A DNA stretch of 64,000 nt from Corynebacterium riegelii. GTDB taxonomy: Bacteria > Actinomycetota > Actinomycetes > Mycobacteriales > Mycobacteriaceae. The stretch lies in the NCBI RefSeq assembly GCF_016728505.1, contig NZ_CP068159.1:248001-312000 (forward strand). Direction: 5' to 3'. The position numbers and the translations under genes are program-made. The notes beneath the pieces were generated by a model. The model did not search any database. It was not told the origin of the DNA and saw only the letters and a program-made list of their open reading frames with translations. Shown in pieces: positions 26,909-39,260 of the stretch (position 1 is the stretch's first letter; every line of letters begins with the position of its first letter).

Positions 26909-27643
26909 CTAGGCGTCGCGCGCCGCGGTTAGCGCCACGCCAACGCCCCACACAGCAACCGCCCACACGGCGAACACGCCGAAGCCGTGCCAGACGGAGT
27001 CCCAGTAGGGGGTGGGCTGGTTGGTCATGAACGCGATGATGTTGCCAAACGGCATGAATTTGACCAGGTCCGCGCCAATGTTAGGGATCATGCCAACGAT
27101 GGACTCCAGCACCAACAGCAGCGCCATCCCAATGACTACGGCGCCGGCGGTGTTGCGCACGATCCAGCCGATGCCCTGCACGAACAGGCTTACCAGCGCC
27201 ATCCCCAGCGGCACGGCCCACATGGCGCGTTGCGTGGCGGGGTTGGTGGGCCAGTTGGCGGAGACGGGCGCGGCGAGATCCGCAAGCGTCAGCGCCGCCG
27301 CCAAAGCCACGGCGCACACCACGGCCGCCAGCACAGCACCCAGCAGCGCTTTCGCCGCGGCGACTTGCCAGCGCTTGGGCGTGATGCGGAAGTTGGTGGC
27401 GGGGATGCCAAAGCGGTATTCGGTGGTCACCACCATGGATTGCTGCACGATCATGACGATGATGCTGGTCAGCGCTACTGTCGCAATGACGGTGACGGGG
27501 ATGTACGGGATGGTGCCCAGGCGCGCGGTCCATGCGAACAGCGCGCCGTAGCCAGCGGCGATCAGCACGGTCAGTCCGGAGGTCCACCAGAACGCGGCGG
27601 TGGTGCGCAGTTTGGTCCATTCGGCAGGCAGAAGATTAATCAC
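26909..27643 (-). CDS. ABC transporter permease (ABC-2-like)
   Basis: About 244 residues with six hydrophobic segments, beginning at a GTG (VINLLPAEWTKLRTTAAFWW) behind GGAGG. ...AEWTKLRT is the usual start of actinobacterial ABC-2 permeases of this group. The start overlaps the end of the ATPase gene by 8 nt, so the two are translationally coupled. The complex is probably an exporter, but the substrate (lipid, peptide or antibiotic) is not evident. Confidence 0.82.
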   Translation of the reverse strand: MINLLPAEWTKLRTTAAFWWTSGLTVLIAAGYGALFAWTARLGTIPYIPVTVIATVALTSIIVMIVQQSMVVTTEYRFGIPATNFRITPKRWQVAAAKALLGAVLAAVVCAVALAAALTLADLAAPVSANWPTNPATQRAMWAVPLGMALVSLFVQGIGWIVRNTAGAVVIGMALLLVLESIVGMIPNIGADLVKFMPFGNIIAFMTNQPTPYWDSVWHGFGVFAVWAVAVWGVGVALTAARDA

Positions 27644-28574
27644 GGGAAGCCTCCAGAGCAGATGCAGATGCGGCGTATTGGGTGTGGCCTTCGGTGGATT
27701 GCATGTAGGCGTCTTCAAGCGAGGCGCGTCGTTCGCTCAGCTCGGCCAGTTGCACGCCGGCCGCAAATGCCGCCGCGCCGACCTCGTCGCTGGTCATGTT
27801 GGGTACTTCGATGGTTGGGCGCCCGTCGGCGTCGGTAGTCTCGGTGTACTCATTGAGTACCCCAAGGAGCTTTTGCTTATCGACGCCCACGCCAACCCGA
27901 ACCACCGTCACCACCGCAGAGTTACCGCGGATGAATTCGGCGACGGACGTGTCGGCGACCAGCTTGCCCTTGCCGATGACGATGAGGTGGTCCGCGGTCT
28001 GCGCCATCTCTGCAAGCAGGTGCGAGGACACGAGCACGGTGCGGCCCTCGGCGGCGAAGGACTTCAGCAGGCCGCGGACCCAGCGGATGCCTTCGGGGTC
28101 CAGGCCGTTGACGGGTTCGTCGAGGATGAGAATTTCGGGGTCTCCAAGCAACGCCGCCGCGATGCCGAGGCGCTGGCTCATACCAAGCGAAAAGCCGCCA
28201 ACGCGCTTGCCAGCAGCCTGAGAAAGGCCAACCAGCGAGAGCACCTCATCAACGCGTGAGGCAGGCAACCCCGCCGCCTGCGCCTGCCACAACAGCGTCG
28301 CACGCGCGGAGCGGTTCGGGTGCACACCCTTGGCGTCCAACAGCGCACCCACTTTGCGGGTGGGGTTTGCAAGGGCGGAATACGTTGCGCCGTCGATCAG
28401 CGCCGTGCCCGCAGTCGGCTTGTCCAGGCCGAGAATCATGCGCATCGTGGTGGATTTACCTGCACCGTTCGGGCCCAAAAAGCCGGTGACGTGACCGGGT
28501 TGGACGCTGAAGGTGAGGTCATCAACGGCGGTGACTGCGCCGTAGCGCTTTGTCAGGCCTTGTACTTCAATCAT
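27636..28574 (-). CDS. ABC transporter ATP-binding protein
   Basis: About 312 residues with a complete nucleotide-binding domain: Walker A GPNGAGKSTT, signature FSLGMSQRLGIAAALLG (an LSGGQ variant, FSLGM), Walker B ILILDEPVNGLDPEG and H-loop VLVSSHLLAEM. The DrrA/CcmA-like exporter layout has a C-terminal ~100-residue extension. The ATG giving MIEVQGLTKRYG lies 8 nt inside the Nudix gene end; a TACTAAT box just upstream could give an additional leaderless start. Confidence 0.93.
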   Translation of the reverse strand: MIEVQGLTKRYGAVTAVDDLTFSVQPGHVTGFLGPNGAGKSTTMRMILGLDKPTAGTALIDGATYSALANPTRKVGALLDAKGVHPNRSARATLLWQAQAAGLPASRVDEVLSLVGLSQAAGKRVGGFSLGMSQRLGIAAALLGDPEILILDEPVNGLDPEGIRWVRGLLKSFAAEGRTVLVSSHLLAEMAQTADHLIVIGKGKLVADTSVAEFIRGNSAVVTVVRVGVGVDKQKLLGVLNEYTETTDADGRPTIEVPNMTSDEVGAAAFAAGVQLAELSERRASLEDAYMQSTEGHTQYAASASALEASRD

Positions 28575-29064
28575 GCGGATTAGTATGCCCGACGCGTGCC
28601 AGAACCGTTGGCAGCGAGGCAGCAAAACCGGGGTGTAATGGCAGGGGCATTACACCCCGGGATGGAGCGGAAGCACCGGAAGCGGCTAACTCCCCGAGCG
28701 GGACCCAGCGCAGCTCCACGCTCTCCTCGTTCGCGGCAAACGGCAACCGAGACTCAGCCGAAGCGATTACGGTGGTGTAGCTCCACCCCGGCACCTCGAA
28801 AGTGACCACGCTGTCCACCACCGTCACCTGGGAAGGGTCGATGCCGCACTCCTCTACCGTTTCGCGAAGAGCGGCTTCGGCGGCGGTTTCGTGGGAGTCG
28901 CGTGCGCCGCCGGGGATGCCCCAGGTGTCGCCGTCGGCGGTCCAGGGGGCGCGGTGTTGGAGGAGCACGTGGGCGTCGGCAAGCAAGAAGAGCCCTGCGG
29001 CGCCATGAAGGCCCCAGTATTTGTGGTTGTGGTGGTGGACCCAGCCGTTTCCGTCGCCAAGCAT
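28567..29064 (-). CDS. Nudix hydrolase (MutT3-like)
   Basis: About 165 residues with an intact Nudix box, GGARDSHETAAEAALRETVEE followed by CGI (G-x5-E-x7-REx2-EExG). It hydrolyses nucleoside diphosphate derivatives; MutT-type cleaning of oxidised nucleotides is one option. The N-terminal HHHNHKYWG segment is shared with MutT3-like proteins. The ATG was chosen; a GTG three codons upstream lies too close to the -10 box. It is divergent from glnX, the order seen at mutT3 in mycobacteria. Confidence 0.88.
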   Translation of the reverse strand: MLGDGNGWVHHHNHKYWGLHGAAGLFLLADAHVLLQHRAPWTADGDTWGIPGGARDSHETAAEAALRETVEECGIDPSQVTVVDSVVTFEVPGWSYTTVIASAESRLPFAANEESVELRWVPLGELAASGASAPSRGVMPLPLHPGFAASLPTVLARVGHTNPHD

Positions 29065-29073
29065 GAGCCCCAC

Positions 29074-29081
29074 TGTATATT
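29074..29081. promoter_or_regulatory. Shared TA-rich -10 box between the Nudix gene and glnX
   Basis: TGTATATT: read rightward, TATATT lies 8 nt before the glnX ATG; read leftward, TATACA lies 9 nt before the Nudix ATG. Both transcripts would be leaderless or nearly so, as at def/DUF3263. Confidence 0.45.
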
Positions 29082-29089
29082 CTTGGGGA

Positions 29090-30408
29090 ATGTTCGACGA
29101 TGCCTGGCTTGATAGCGCCGAGACCGCAACGCGGCGGCGCTTTCAGCTTGTGCGCATTCCGGCGGGGCTGGCGTCTACGCCGGGGCGGCTGGTGGCGATG
29201 ATGCTGGTGCTTACGTTGGCGCTGCTTGCGGCCGGTTTTTCCATGAGCCAGTCCATTGCGGCCAGGCAGCGGGCGCTGGACACGCTGATTACGTCCACGG
29301 AGCCGATGGCGCATTCGGCGCACCTGTTGTACAACAGCCTGAGTCAGGCGGACACGATTTCCACCAACGCGTTTGTGCAGCCGGGGCTTCTGACGAAGGA
29401 GCAGATGGAGGCGTACGCGGCCAGTATTGACCGCGCGGCCGCCACGGCTGCCGATATTCATGAGGGCGCGGTGACCACGGTCGGCGGCGGCGCGGCGGCG
29501 GAGGCCACGCGCGAAATCATTACCAAGCAGGTGACGGATATCCAGCGTGACCTGCCCGTTTACACGGGGTTGATGGAGCGCGCGAAGGTGAATCAGCGCA
29601 TTGGTAACCCGGTAGGTGTGGCGTACATGACGCAGGCGAGTTCCGTGATGCGCGACGGGATGTTGCTGAAGGCGGATCAGCTCTCGCGGCTCACCCAGGA
29701 GGAGGTGGCGCGTGAGATGCGCCGCCTGTCCGCGCCGCAGTGGGTGCCGCTCAGTGGCCTGTTTGCGGCGCTTGGGTTTTTGCTGGCGGCGCAGTGGGCG
29801 CTGTGGCGTGTGTTCCGCCGCCGCCTGAACAAGGGGTTTGTGGCGGCCACGGCGGCGATTGTGATTGCGGTTGGCTGGGTCAGCGCGTCCAACTACCAGG
29901 CGTGGGAGTCCGGCGCGGTGGGATTCCAGCGCGCGGCGGACCCGTGGCAGCAGTTGGCGCGGGCGCGTATTGAGGCCCAGGAGACCCGCACGGATGAGAC
30001 GTTGGCGTTGTTGTCGCGGCGTTCGGTAACTAGGGCGTCCCAAAGCTTCGCGCTGACGGGCGCGCATATTCGCAACGCGTTGGATGCGGCGGAGTCGCTG
30101 GATGCGGAGGTGGATCCGGCGCGCGGCTACCTGTCCGCATGGTCGCAGGAGCACGCTGAGCTGGAGCGTTTGCTTGCCGACGGCCGATTTACCACCGCCA
30201 TCGACCTAGTCAACGGCAGCACCGCCTACGCGGATTTGGATGCGCAGCTGCAGAAGCTGATTGATTACTCGCGGGAGAACACGCGCGAGTTCATCAACGC
30301 CTCTTTGGATGCCACACGCCTGGTGTCTACCGCGGTGGCGGGGTTGACGTTGTTTGCGGTGGCGTGCATTTGGGCGGGTATTCGCCCCCGGCTTGGGGAG
30401 TATTACCG

Positions 30409-30412
<4 letters not shown>
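29090..30412 (+). CDS. glnX: GlnX, membrane protein of the PknG signalling pathway
   Basis: 440 residues with four membrane helices: about 34-52, then a ~160-residue extracytoplasmic domain, 217-238, 249-270, a second external domain of about 140 residues, and 409-430. This matches the C. glutamicum GlnX topology. With the binding lipoprotein GlnH it passes an amino-acid signal (glutamate/aspartate) across the membrane to the kinase PknG. The end overlaps glnH (ATGA). Confidence 0.88.
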
Positions 30413-33767
<3,355 letters not shown>

Positions 33768-33822
33768 GTTTTGGCCTTGCCTGGCTCTGGGGTGGGGATA
33801 CCCCTTTCCGCGAGAGTCACAC

Positions 33823-33899
33823 TTTTTGTGAGTAGATGCTCGGTCAGAGCGTCGAAAATCCGACACCCACCCCTCTGACCGAGCATCTATTCACTATTT
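33823..33899. repeat. Palindromic repeat, family 1, copy 3 (left border of island)
   Basis: Arms GTGAGTAGATGCTCGGTCAG (33828-33847) and its near-perfect complement (33875-33894), with loop AGCGTCGAAAATCC...CCCCT. It begins ~55 bp after the pknG stop. Transcribed rightward, the stem is followed by CTATTTTG, so this copy could also end the pknG transcript. The rest of the gap to 34090 is AT-rich with no recognised gene. Confidence 0.85.
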
Positions 33900-34090
33900 T
33901 GAGGACAGACGTGTCGAGGGTCAGGTTGGCTAGATTTATTCACCTAAACAGCATCGCTCTTTGACACACTGCAACTACAAACAATTCAAACCTTCCGAAC
34001 TATTGACATTGCAGCATGCTTTTCCGAGTGGTAGATTCACCGTCGTAGGCCAGGGTTGAGCGCAAGCAAGAATACCCCGGGCAGCAACTC

Positions 34091-34136
34091 CGTAAGGTCT
34101 CCTTGGCAACAAGGAGACCTTACGCGTTCCTATACT
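34091..34136 (+). promoter_or_regulatory. Perfect 15-bp hairpin abutting the -10 box of the DUF3800 gene
   Basis: CGTAAGGTCTCCTTG, loop GCAA, and the exact complement occupy 34091-34124. A TATACT box follows at 34131-34136, 7 nt before the ATG, the spacing of a leaderless mRNA. The hairpin therefore covers the -35 region and is not transcribed from this promoter, so it is better read as a DNA operator or a terminator for upstream transcription. Confidence 0.6.
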
Positions 34137-34143
34137 CAAACTC

Positions 34144-35052
34144 ATGCTGCTCGCCTACATCGACGAAATAGGACAGTCCGGAGCATTTGTGTCTCCTGAC
34201 CACAAACGCTTCAACGACAGCCCTGCATTCGGGTACGGCGGATTCGTGATCCCAGAAGAAGCAGCTCGAGAATTAGGCGCAAAATTTGCCAAAATAAAGC
34301 AAGAGGCCTTTGCCAAAGAAATTAAAGAGGCTGCAAATCCCGGGCGATGGGAAAACAAGGGAGCAGACCTACTTTTCGCTGGCGTAAACGAAGCTCGCCC
34401 ACTAAATGTACGGATACTCGCAAGTCTCTTCGGAGAAATCGCACGTCTCGGAGGCCAACTCTTCTACTACGCCGAAGAAAAACCGTTAGGCACTCCCAAA
34501 CAAGTCAATACTGGCCCTGAGGAATTCCGGCAACGCGAAGAAACAGCCATGCGGGAAACCCTGAACAGACTTGCACGGCACGCAGACTACAACAGCTCCA
34601 ACATCCTCGTCATGATGGATCAGATTAACGAGAAATCAAGGAAGCAGCGCTTGCCTGCAATGTACGCACACATATACCGACGAAGCCAAGACTTCAAAGA
34701 GATGCGCAGGATCGTAGAGCCACCCATGCACATAGACAGCGAGAACTCAACTAACATTCAACTCGCCGATTGGGTTTGCGCATTCGTAAAGCGGGCGATC
34801 GATAACCAACTTGTGAAAGACTCGCGATACCAGTGGATCCCACTATCCGTAGCGGCCGATGCTGCGAATGGGCATTTTACTTACGAGTCAAAGCTTCGCC
34901 TATATGAGCGGTCAATAAGCGACTTTAACCATTCCCAACTCATCTATCCGGGGGCCAGACCCATGTTTGTCAACCAGGGCGGATACAGTTTGCGTGATGA
35001 CCACATCGTTCAACTCGAGAGAATTCGTGCAGCAGCCCGAACACAAAAATGA
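34144..35052 (+). CDS. DUF3800 domain protein (RNase H-like fold)
   Basis: 302 residues starting MLLAYIDEIGQSG, the YIDE motif that opens DUF3800 proteins. Further acidic family positions are NILVMMDQIN and the C-terminal NIQLADWVCAF. The fold is predicted to be RNase H-like, and DUF3800 genes are frequent in phage-related and defence regions, but their activity is not established. Codon use is visibly more AT-rich than that of pknG and ackA, indicating transfer. It lies in an island between two palindromic repeats. The 244 bp after it hold no recognised feature. Confidence 0.82.
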   Translation: MLLAYIDEIGQSGAFVSPDHKRFNDSPAFGYGGFVIPEEAARELGAKFAKIKQEAFAKEIKEAANPGRWENKGADLLFAGVNEARPLNVRILASLFGEIARLGGQLFYYAEEKPLGTPKQVNTGPEEFRQREETAMRETLNRLARHADYNSSNILVMMDQINEKSRKQRLPAMYAHIYRRSQDFKEMRRIVEPPMHIDSENSTNIQLADWVCAFVKRAIDNQLVKDSRYQWIPLSVAADAANGHFTYESKLRLYERSISDFNHSQLIYPGARPMFVNQGGYSLRDDHIVQLERIRAAARTQK

Positions 35053-35296
35053 GCATCCAGTTGACTCCTCAAATTAGGAGACTGCGGTAGCCTGTCACAA
35101 GGCAATACCAAGTTGAAATATCGAAAGAGGCTTCTCCATAGCAGCACCGTGAATGCCTGGTAGCAGACACCGAATCGGACGAGTGAAGCGGGGAGGATCC
35201 CCCCCTCCTCCGCAAATGCATCTGGCCCCACAGGGGTACGCACACCATCGAGAGCGCGCAGAGCGCCACGGAGCTCGGACATGCTTACGGGTTGGA

Positions 35297-36205
35297 TTAG
35301 GGGATGCGGCCGAGGGCGAAGTTGACCACGCGGCTGGGGTCTCTCCTGTAGGTGTCGAGACCCACGGTGACGTCCCGATAGCCCATGAACTGGCTGGGAG
35401 AGGTCACACTGATTCGGTGTGGACCGTTCTCAAGAATGCGCAGCGACGTCCGTCTGTTCACCACCAAGGGAACGGTGTTGTACGCCTGGTCAATGACGTT
35501 GACGGCAACGTCTGCTCGTTGCTCTATCAAGAGCGCGCGAACTTCGCTCATTTCTTTGAGGCCGGTTTGGCCTGGGCGGGAGTGTCGCCAAACGGGCTCG
35601 ATGCGTTTGGTCCACGGGCCGGTGAGTCGGCTGTAGCGTTCCGGGATCTCGGTTTCGGCGGCGGTTTCGGCGCCGGTTTCGGCGGGGGTTGCTGTGGAGG
35701 CTTCTGTGGGATTTTGGGTTGTGGGGAGGTTGCGGAGGGCGTCGGCAGTAATGAGGCCCTCAGCGAAGCTGCCGCGCTTGATCACGCCTGCCAGGGCCAT
35801 GACGGCGTTGACGGTGCGGACCCCGTGGATATCCAGGACGTCTTCGGCTTCGATCTGGTCGCGCACGTACACCGTCCGATGCGGCCAGGCGTCTTTGCGC
35901 AGCACGTTGTTGGAGAGCAGACCCAGCTCCACCGTGGTGGGGTTCTTCACCGCCAGGCCTAAGACCAGGGCCGCTGACTTGCCCACGAGTACCGCTTTTC
36001 GCGTGTTCAGGACCGTGGCCATGGCGATGGCGAGGTAGTGGCCTTCCATAGTGAGGGTTTCTGCAAATGAGCGTTGCATGTAGATGCTGCCGGAGACGCG
36101 AATCAGGTCGCGGGTTTGGGCGGCGGCGCGGACGTCGGCGGTGCCATCTGCACGCCAGCGGGTGTCAATGAGCTGGCAGCGGATCTCCTGGAAAAGCGGG
36201 TGCAT
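35297..36205 (-). CDS. AbiEi-like / DUF559-family-like hypothetical protein
   Basis: 302 residues. The middle part has the pattern of actinobacterial proteins labelled AbiEi antitoxin-like: VGKSAALVLGLAV (compare SHRSAAxLHGL), then a VTxP-like strand, VYVRDQIEAEDV, then the VRTVNAVMALAG segment corresponding to TSPARTLLDLA. The following part is a Thr/Ala/Glu linker, and the C-terminal third does not show the nuclease-like DUF559 core that usually follows. No AbiEii-type toxin gene is adjacent. It may be a degenerate or diverged member. Function unknown. Confidence 0.5.
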   Translation of the reverse strand: MHPLFQEIRCQLIDTRWRADGTADVRAAAQTRDLIRVSGSIYMQRSFAETLTMEGHYLAIAMATVLNTRKAVLVGKSAALVLGLAVKNPTTVELGLLSNNVLRKDAWPHRTVYVRDQIEAEDVLDIHGVRTVNAVMALAGVIKRGSFAEGLITADALRNLPTTQNPTEASTATPAETGAETAAETEIPERYSRLTGPWTKRIEPVWRHSRPGQTGLKEMSEVRALLIEQRADVAVNVIDQAYNTVPLVVNRRTSLRILENGPHRISVTSPSQFMGYRDVTVGLDTYRRDPSRVVNFALGRIP

Positions 36206-36254
36206 ATTCGAACTATGGCGGAGGTTGGGGTACCCCGCAAGCGGATCCTTGTAC

Positions 36255-36331
36255 TTTTTGTGAGTAGATGCTCGGTCAGGGGCTTGAGTTTCTGCTTTTC
36301 GACGCTCTGACCGAGCATCTATTCACTAAAA
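36255..36331. repeat. Palindromic repeat, family 1, copy 4 (right border of island), loop inverted
   Basis: Arms at 36260-36279 and 36307-36326 are in the same orientation as the other copies (GTGAG left, ATTCAC right). The loop, however, reads GGGCTTGAG...CGACGCT, which is the reverse complement of the AGCGTCG...CCCC type seen in copy 3. Confidence 0.85.
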
Positions 36332-36392
36332 GTGTGAGCCTCGCGCAAAGCTATACCCCCGACCGGGAGGGGCCGGGGCAGCGGTTGGGCCA

Positions 36393-36493
36393 GCCGGGCA
36401 GGGCTAGGCGGGCTGAGCCGGCCGGGGGCTAGGCGTGCCGAGCCGGGCGGGGCTAGGCGGGCCCAGCCGGGTTGGGCTGGGAGGCGCTAGGCG
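36393..36493. repeat. Four degenerate 24-28 bp G-rich tandem units after ackA
   Basis: Each unit starts GCCGGG or GCCGGC and contains GGCTAGGCG or a close variant; the last unit contains the ackA stop codon (GCGCTAGGCG). It replaces any visible terminator for ackA-pta. Confidence 0.7.
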
Positions 36494-37692
36494 TAGCGGG
36501 CGGCGACGGCGGCGGCCTTCTGGGCGATCGCCAACTCCTCGTTCGTCGGTACCACGAGCACCTTGACGCGGGAGGATTCGGTGGAGATGATGCGCGGGCC
36601 GTCGTTAGGCAGGGCGTTGCGCTCCGGGTCGATTTCAACGCCGAAGTTCTCCATCGTGTCCAACGCGTCGCTGCGGACGAACTTGTCATTTTCGCCGACG
36701 CCAGCGGTGAACGTGATGGCGTCTACACGCCCAAGGGCCACCATGTAGGAACCGATGTAGCGGCGCAGCTGGTTGATGTACACGTTGTAGGCCAGCCAGG
36801 CGTTTTCGTCCTCGTTCTCAATCATCTGGCGCAGCTCGCGGAAGTCGTTGACACCCGAAAGTCCCTTCACACCGGATTGGCGGTTGAGGAGGTTATCGAT
36901 TTCGTCGATAGTCATGCCGCCCTGGCGCACCAAATGGAAGATGACGCCCGGGTCAATGTCGCCGGAGCGGGTGCCCATGACCAGGCCGGCGAGCGGGGTC
37001 AGGCCCATCGAAGTGTCAATAGGGTGGCCGTTTTCCACCGCGGAGGCCGAGGCACCGTTGCCAAGGTGCAGCACGATCTGGCGGGTATGGTGCGGATCCA
37101 GACCAATCAGCTTCGGAACCTGGGACGAGACGAACTCGTGCGAGGTGCCGTGGAAGCCGTAGCGGCGAATCAGGTTGCTTTCTGCAACCTCTGCATTGAT
37201 GGCGTAGAGCGCCGCGGCCGGTGGGAGGTTGCGGAAGAACCCGGTGTCAAACACCGCCACGTGCGGGATGTTCGGCAGGAGTTCGCGGGCGACCTCAATG
37301 CCGTCAATGTTCGCCGGGTTGTGCAGCGGTGCGAGTGGGATGAGGGAGCGAATCATGTCCACCACCGGATCCAGGATCAGCTCCGGCTCCGAAAACACCA
37401 TGCCGCCGTGGACCACGCGGTGCCCGCACGCAACCAGGTCGAGCTGGGTGGGGCCGATGCCCTTGGAATCTAAAAGCCGGAACGACTCCTGCAAACCAAC
37501 CGTGTGCGTTGGAATTGCGCGCTGGACAACCCACTTGTCATCGCCGTGCTTGATGGTGACGCGGCCCTGGGGCTCACCAATCTGCTCCACCAAGCCGGAG
37601 ACAAACGGGGCGTCCGACGCCGAAGCAGTTGGGTCAACAATCTGGAACTTGACCGAGGAGGAACCCGAGTTAATCACCAATACGTATGCCAT
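36487..37692 (-). CDS. ackA: Acetate kinase
   Basis: 401 residues with the acetate/sugar-kinase motifs [14 protein letters not shown] (start), [25 protein letters not shown] and FTAGVGEND. It interconverts acetyl phosphate plus ADP and acetate plus ATP. Its start codon immediately follows the pta stop with no gap, so the two form one operon, as throughout the genus. In C. glutamicum this operon responds to acetate via RamA/RamB and GlxR; no clear sites were identified here. Confidence 0.97.
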   Translation of the reverse strand: MAYVLVINSGSSSVKFQIVDPTASASDAPFVSGLVEQIGEPQGRVTIKHGDDKWVVQRAIPTHTVGLQESFRLLDSKGIGPTQLDLVACGHRVVHGGMVFSEPELILDPVVDMIRSLIPLAPLHNPANIDGIEVARELLPNIPHVAVFDTGFFRNLPPAAALYAINAEVAESNLIRRYGFHGTSHEFVSSQVPKLIGLDPHHTRQIVLHLGNGASASAVENGHPIDTSMGLTPLAGLVMGTRSGDIDPGVIFHLVRQGGMTIDEIDNLLNRQSGVKGLSGVNDFRELRQMIENEDENAWLAYNVYINQLRRYIGSYMVALGRVDAITFTAGVGENDKFVRSDALDTMENFGVEIDPERNALPNDGPRIISTESSRVKVLVVPTNEELAIAQKAAAVAARYA

Positions 37693-39042
37693 TTACTGTG
37701 CTCCTGCCTGGATTGCCGTGATGGCAACCGTGTTCACAATGTCTGCCACCGTCGCACCACGCGACAGGTCATTCACCGGCTTGTTCAGGCCCTGCAACAC
37801 CGGGCCAACGGCTAAGGCGCCGCCGGTACGCTGCGCGATCTTGTAACCCGCGTTGCCGGCCTCCAAGTCAGGGAAGATGAACACGTTCGCGTGTCCTGCC
37901 ACAGGCGAATCGGGAGCCTTCTTGGCGCCTACTCCTGGGTCGCAGGCGGCGTCGAACTGCAACGGGCCGTCGATAAGCAAGGTGCTATCAGCAGACCTTG
38001 CAACCTCAACGGCGGCTGCGGCGCGCTCCACATCCGGGCCTGCGCCGGAGGTGCCGGTGGAGTACGACAGGATGGCAACCTTCGGGTCAATACCAAACTG
38101 AGCTGCGGTTTTGGCGGAGACAACCGCGATTTCGCCGATCTGCTCGGCGGTGGGGTTGGGGTTAACCGCGCAGTCACCAAACGCCCAGAGGCGTCCCTGC
38201 ATAACCATCAGGAAGATCGAGGAGACGACTGAGGCGCCCGGGGCGGTCTTGATGATCTGGAACGACGGCTTAATCGTGTGCGCCGTGGTGTGTGCAGCTC
38301 CGGAGACCATGCCGTCTGCCAGGCCCTTGTGCACCATCATCGTGCCGAAGTAGGAGACGTCCTTGACCGTCTCGCGCGCCTGCTCCAGAGTCACACCCTT
38401 GGATTTGCGCAGCTCCGCGAAGTCCGCCGCGAACTCTTCGATGAGGTCAGACTCCACGTGGTTCAGCAGGTGAGCCTGCGACAGGTCGAGGCCTAGGGAG
38501 GTGGCGCGGGACTGCATCTCGCCGACGTTGCCAAGAATCGTGATCTCCGCAACCCCATGCTTGAGCAGCTGGTGTGCGGCCTGCAAAATGCGATCATCCT
38601 CACCCTCCGGCAGGACGATGTGCTTGCGGTTGGCCTTTGCCTGCTGGAGCAGCTGGTGCTCGAACAGCGCGGGGCTCATGACCGGCTTGGTTTCCACCTG
38701 GGTGGGTGTGAAGGTGGCGAACGCATCGCCGGTGATTTGGGCGGCGATGGCGGCACCCCGCTCCCCCACGCGATCCGCAGCGAGTGTTGCGGCGCGGTCA
38801 TCGGCGGTGACCAGGATGACCGGTACGCCGAGTGCGGCGGCAACCTCAGCGTCAAAGTTGTAGTCACCGCTGCCTACGTACAAGCGCAGATCATCGGGAT
38901 TGTGGGAGGCAATAACGTCAGCGACCGACTCACCCTGCACGCGGGTGAGGATAAGGCCCAGGCGCTCTGCCAGGGCCTCCAGGTCAAGGCCTTCGAATGT
39001 GCGGTTGGCAACAGTAACAAGCAAGGACTGGCGTTGAGTCAT
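37693..39042 (-). CDS. pta: Phosphate acetyltransferase
   Basis: 449 residues starting MTQRQSLLVTVANR. The N-terminal ~120 residues are an abbreviated P-loop-like/DRTGG-type region lacking the Walker A seen in long Pta proteins; the C-terminal ~320 residues are the catalytic PTA domain, with VLPEGEDDRILQAA, SGAAHTTAHTIKPSFQI, ILSYSTGTSGAGPDVE and PDLEAGNAGYKIAQRT. It makes acetyl phosphate from acetyl-CoA. The start chosen lies nine codons inside the longest ORF because the upstream part is not family-like. Confidence 0.96.
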   Translation of the reverse strand: MTQRQSLLVTVANRTFEGLDLEALAERLGLILTRVQGESVADVIASHNPDDLRLYVGSGDYNFDAEVAAALGVPVILVTADDRAATLAADRVGERGAAIAAQITGDAFATFTPTQVETKPVMSPALFEHQLLQQAKANRKHIVLPEGEDDRILQAAHQLLKHGVAEITILGNVGEMQSRATSLGLDLSQAHLLNHVESDLIEEFAADFAELRKSKGVTLEQARETVKDVSYFGTMMVHKGLADGMVSGAAHTTAHTIKPSFQIIKTAPGASVVSSIFLMVMQGRLWAFGDCAVNPNPTAEQIGEIAVVSAKTAAQFGIDPKVAILSYSTGTSGAGPDVERAAAAVEVARSADSTLLIDGPLQFDAACDPGVGAKKAPDSPVAGHANVFIFPDLEAGNAGYKIAQRTGGALAVGPVLQGLNKPVNDLSRGATVADIVNTVAITAIQAGAQ

Positions 39043-39181
39043 GCGGCCAAGTCTACCGGCCAACACCACACCACTTACAGGGAATCGTGCAGGGGATTTT
39101 GGTGAGAAAGGTTACGCAGGGGTCGCGATAGCGCACTGCCCTGCCTACACCAATCTGTCTACACCGGTTATGCCAAAGCGA

Positions 39182-39225
39182 AACCCCGGTGCCACAGGGA
39201 GGTGATTCCCTACAACACCGGGGTT
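39182..39225 (-). terminator. Terminator of surface protein gene A
   Basis: AACCCCGGTG pairs with CACCGGGGTT (10 bp), enclosing an inner AGGGA/TCCCT stem. The ~45-nt sequence is virtually identical to the terminator of gene B at 44845-44888. Confidence 0.8.
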
Positions 39226-39260
39226 GACAGCTAGCTACAAGCAGCTACACGAAAGCGGTC

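Noticed and set aside
33823..36331. The palindromes as integron attC sites
   Set aside because: No integrase gene, no GTTRRRY core and only four copies. The cassette idea is kept only as a general recombination hypothesis.
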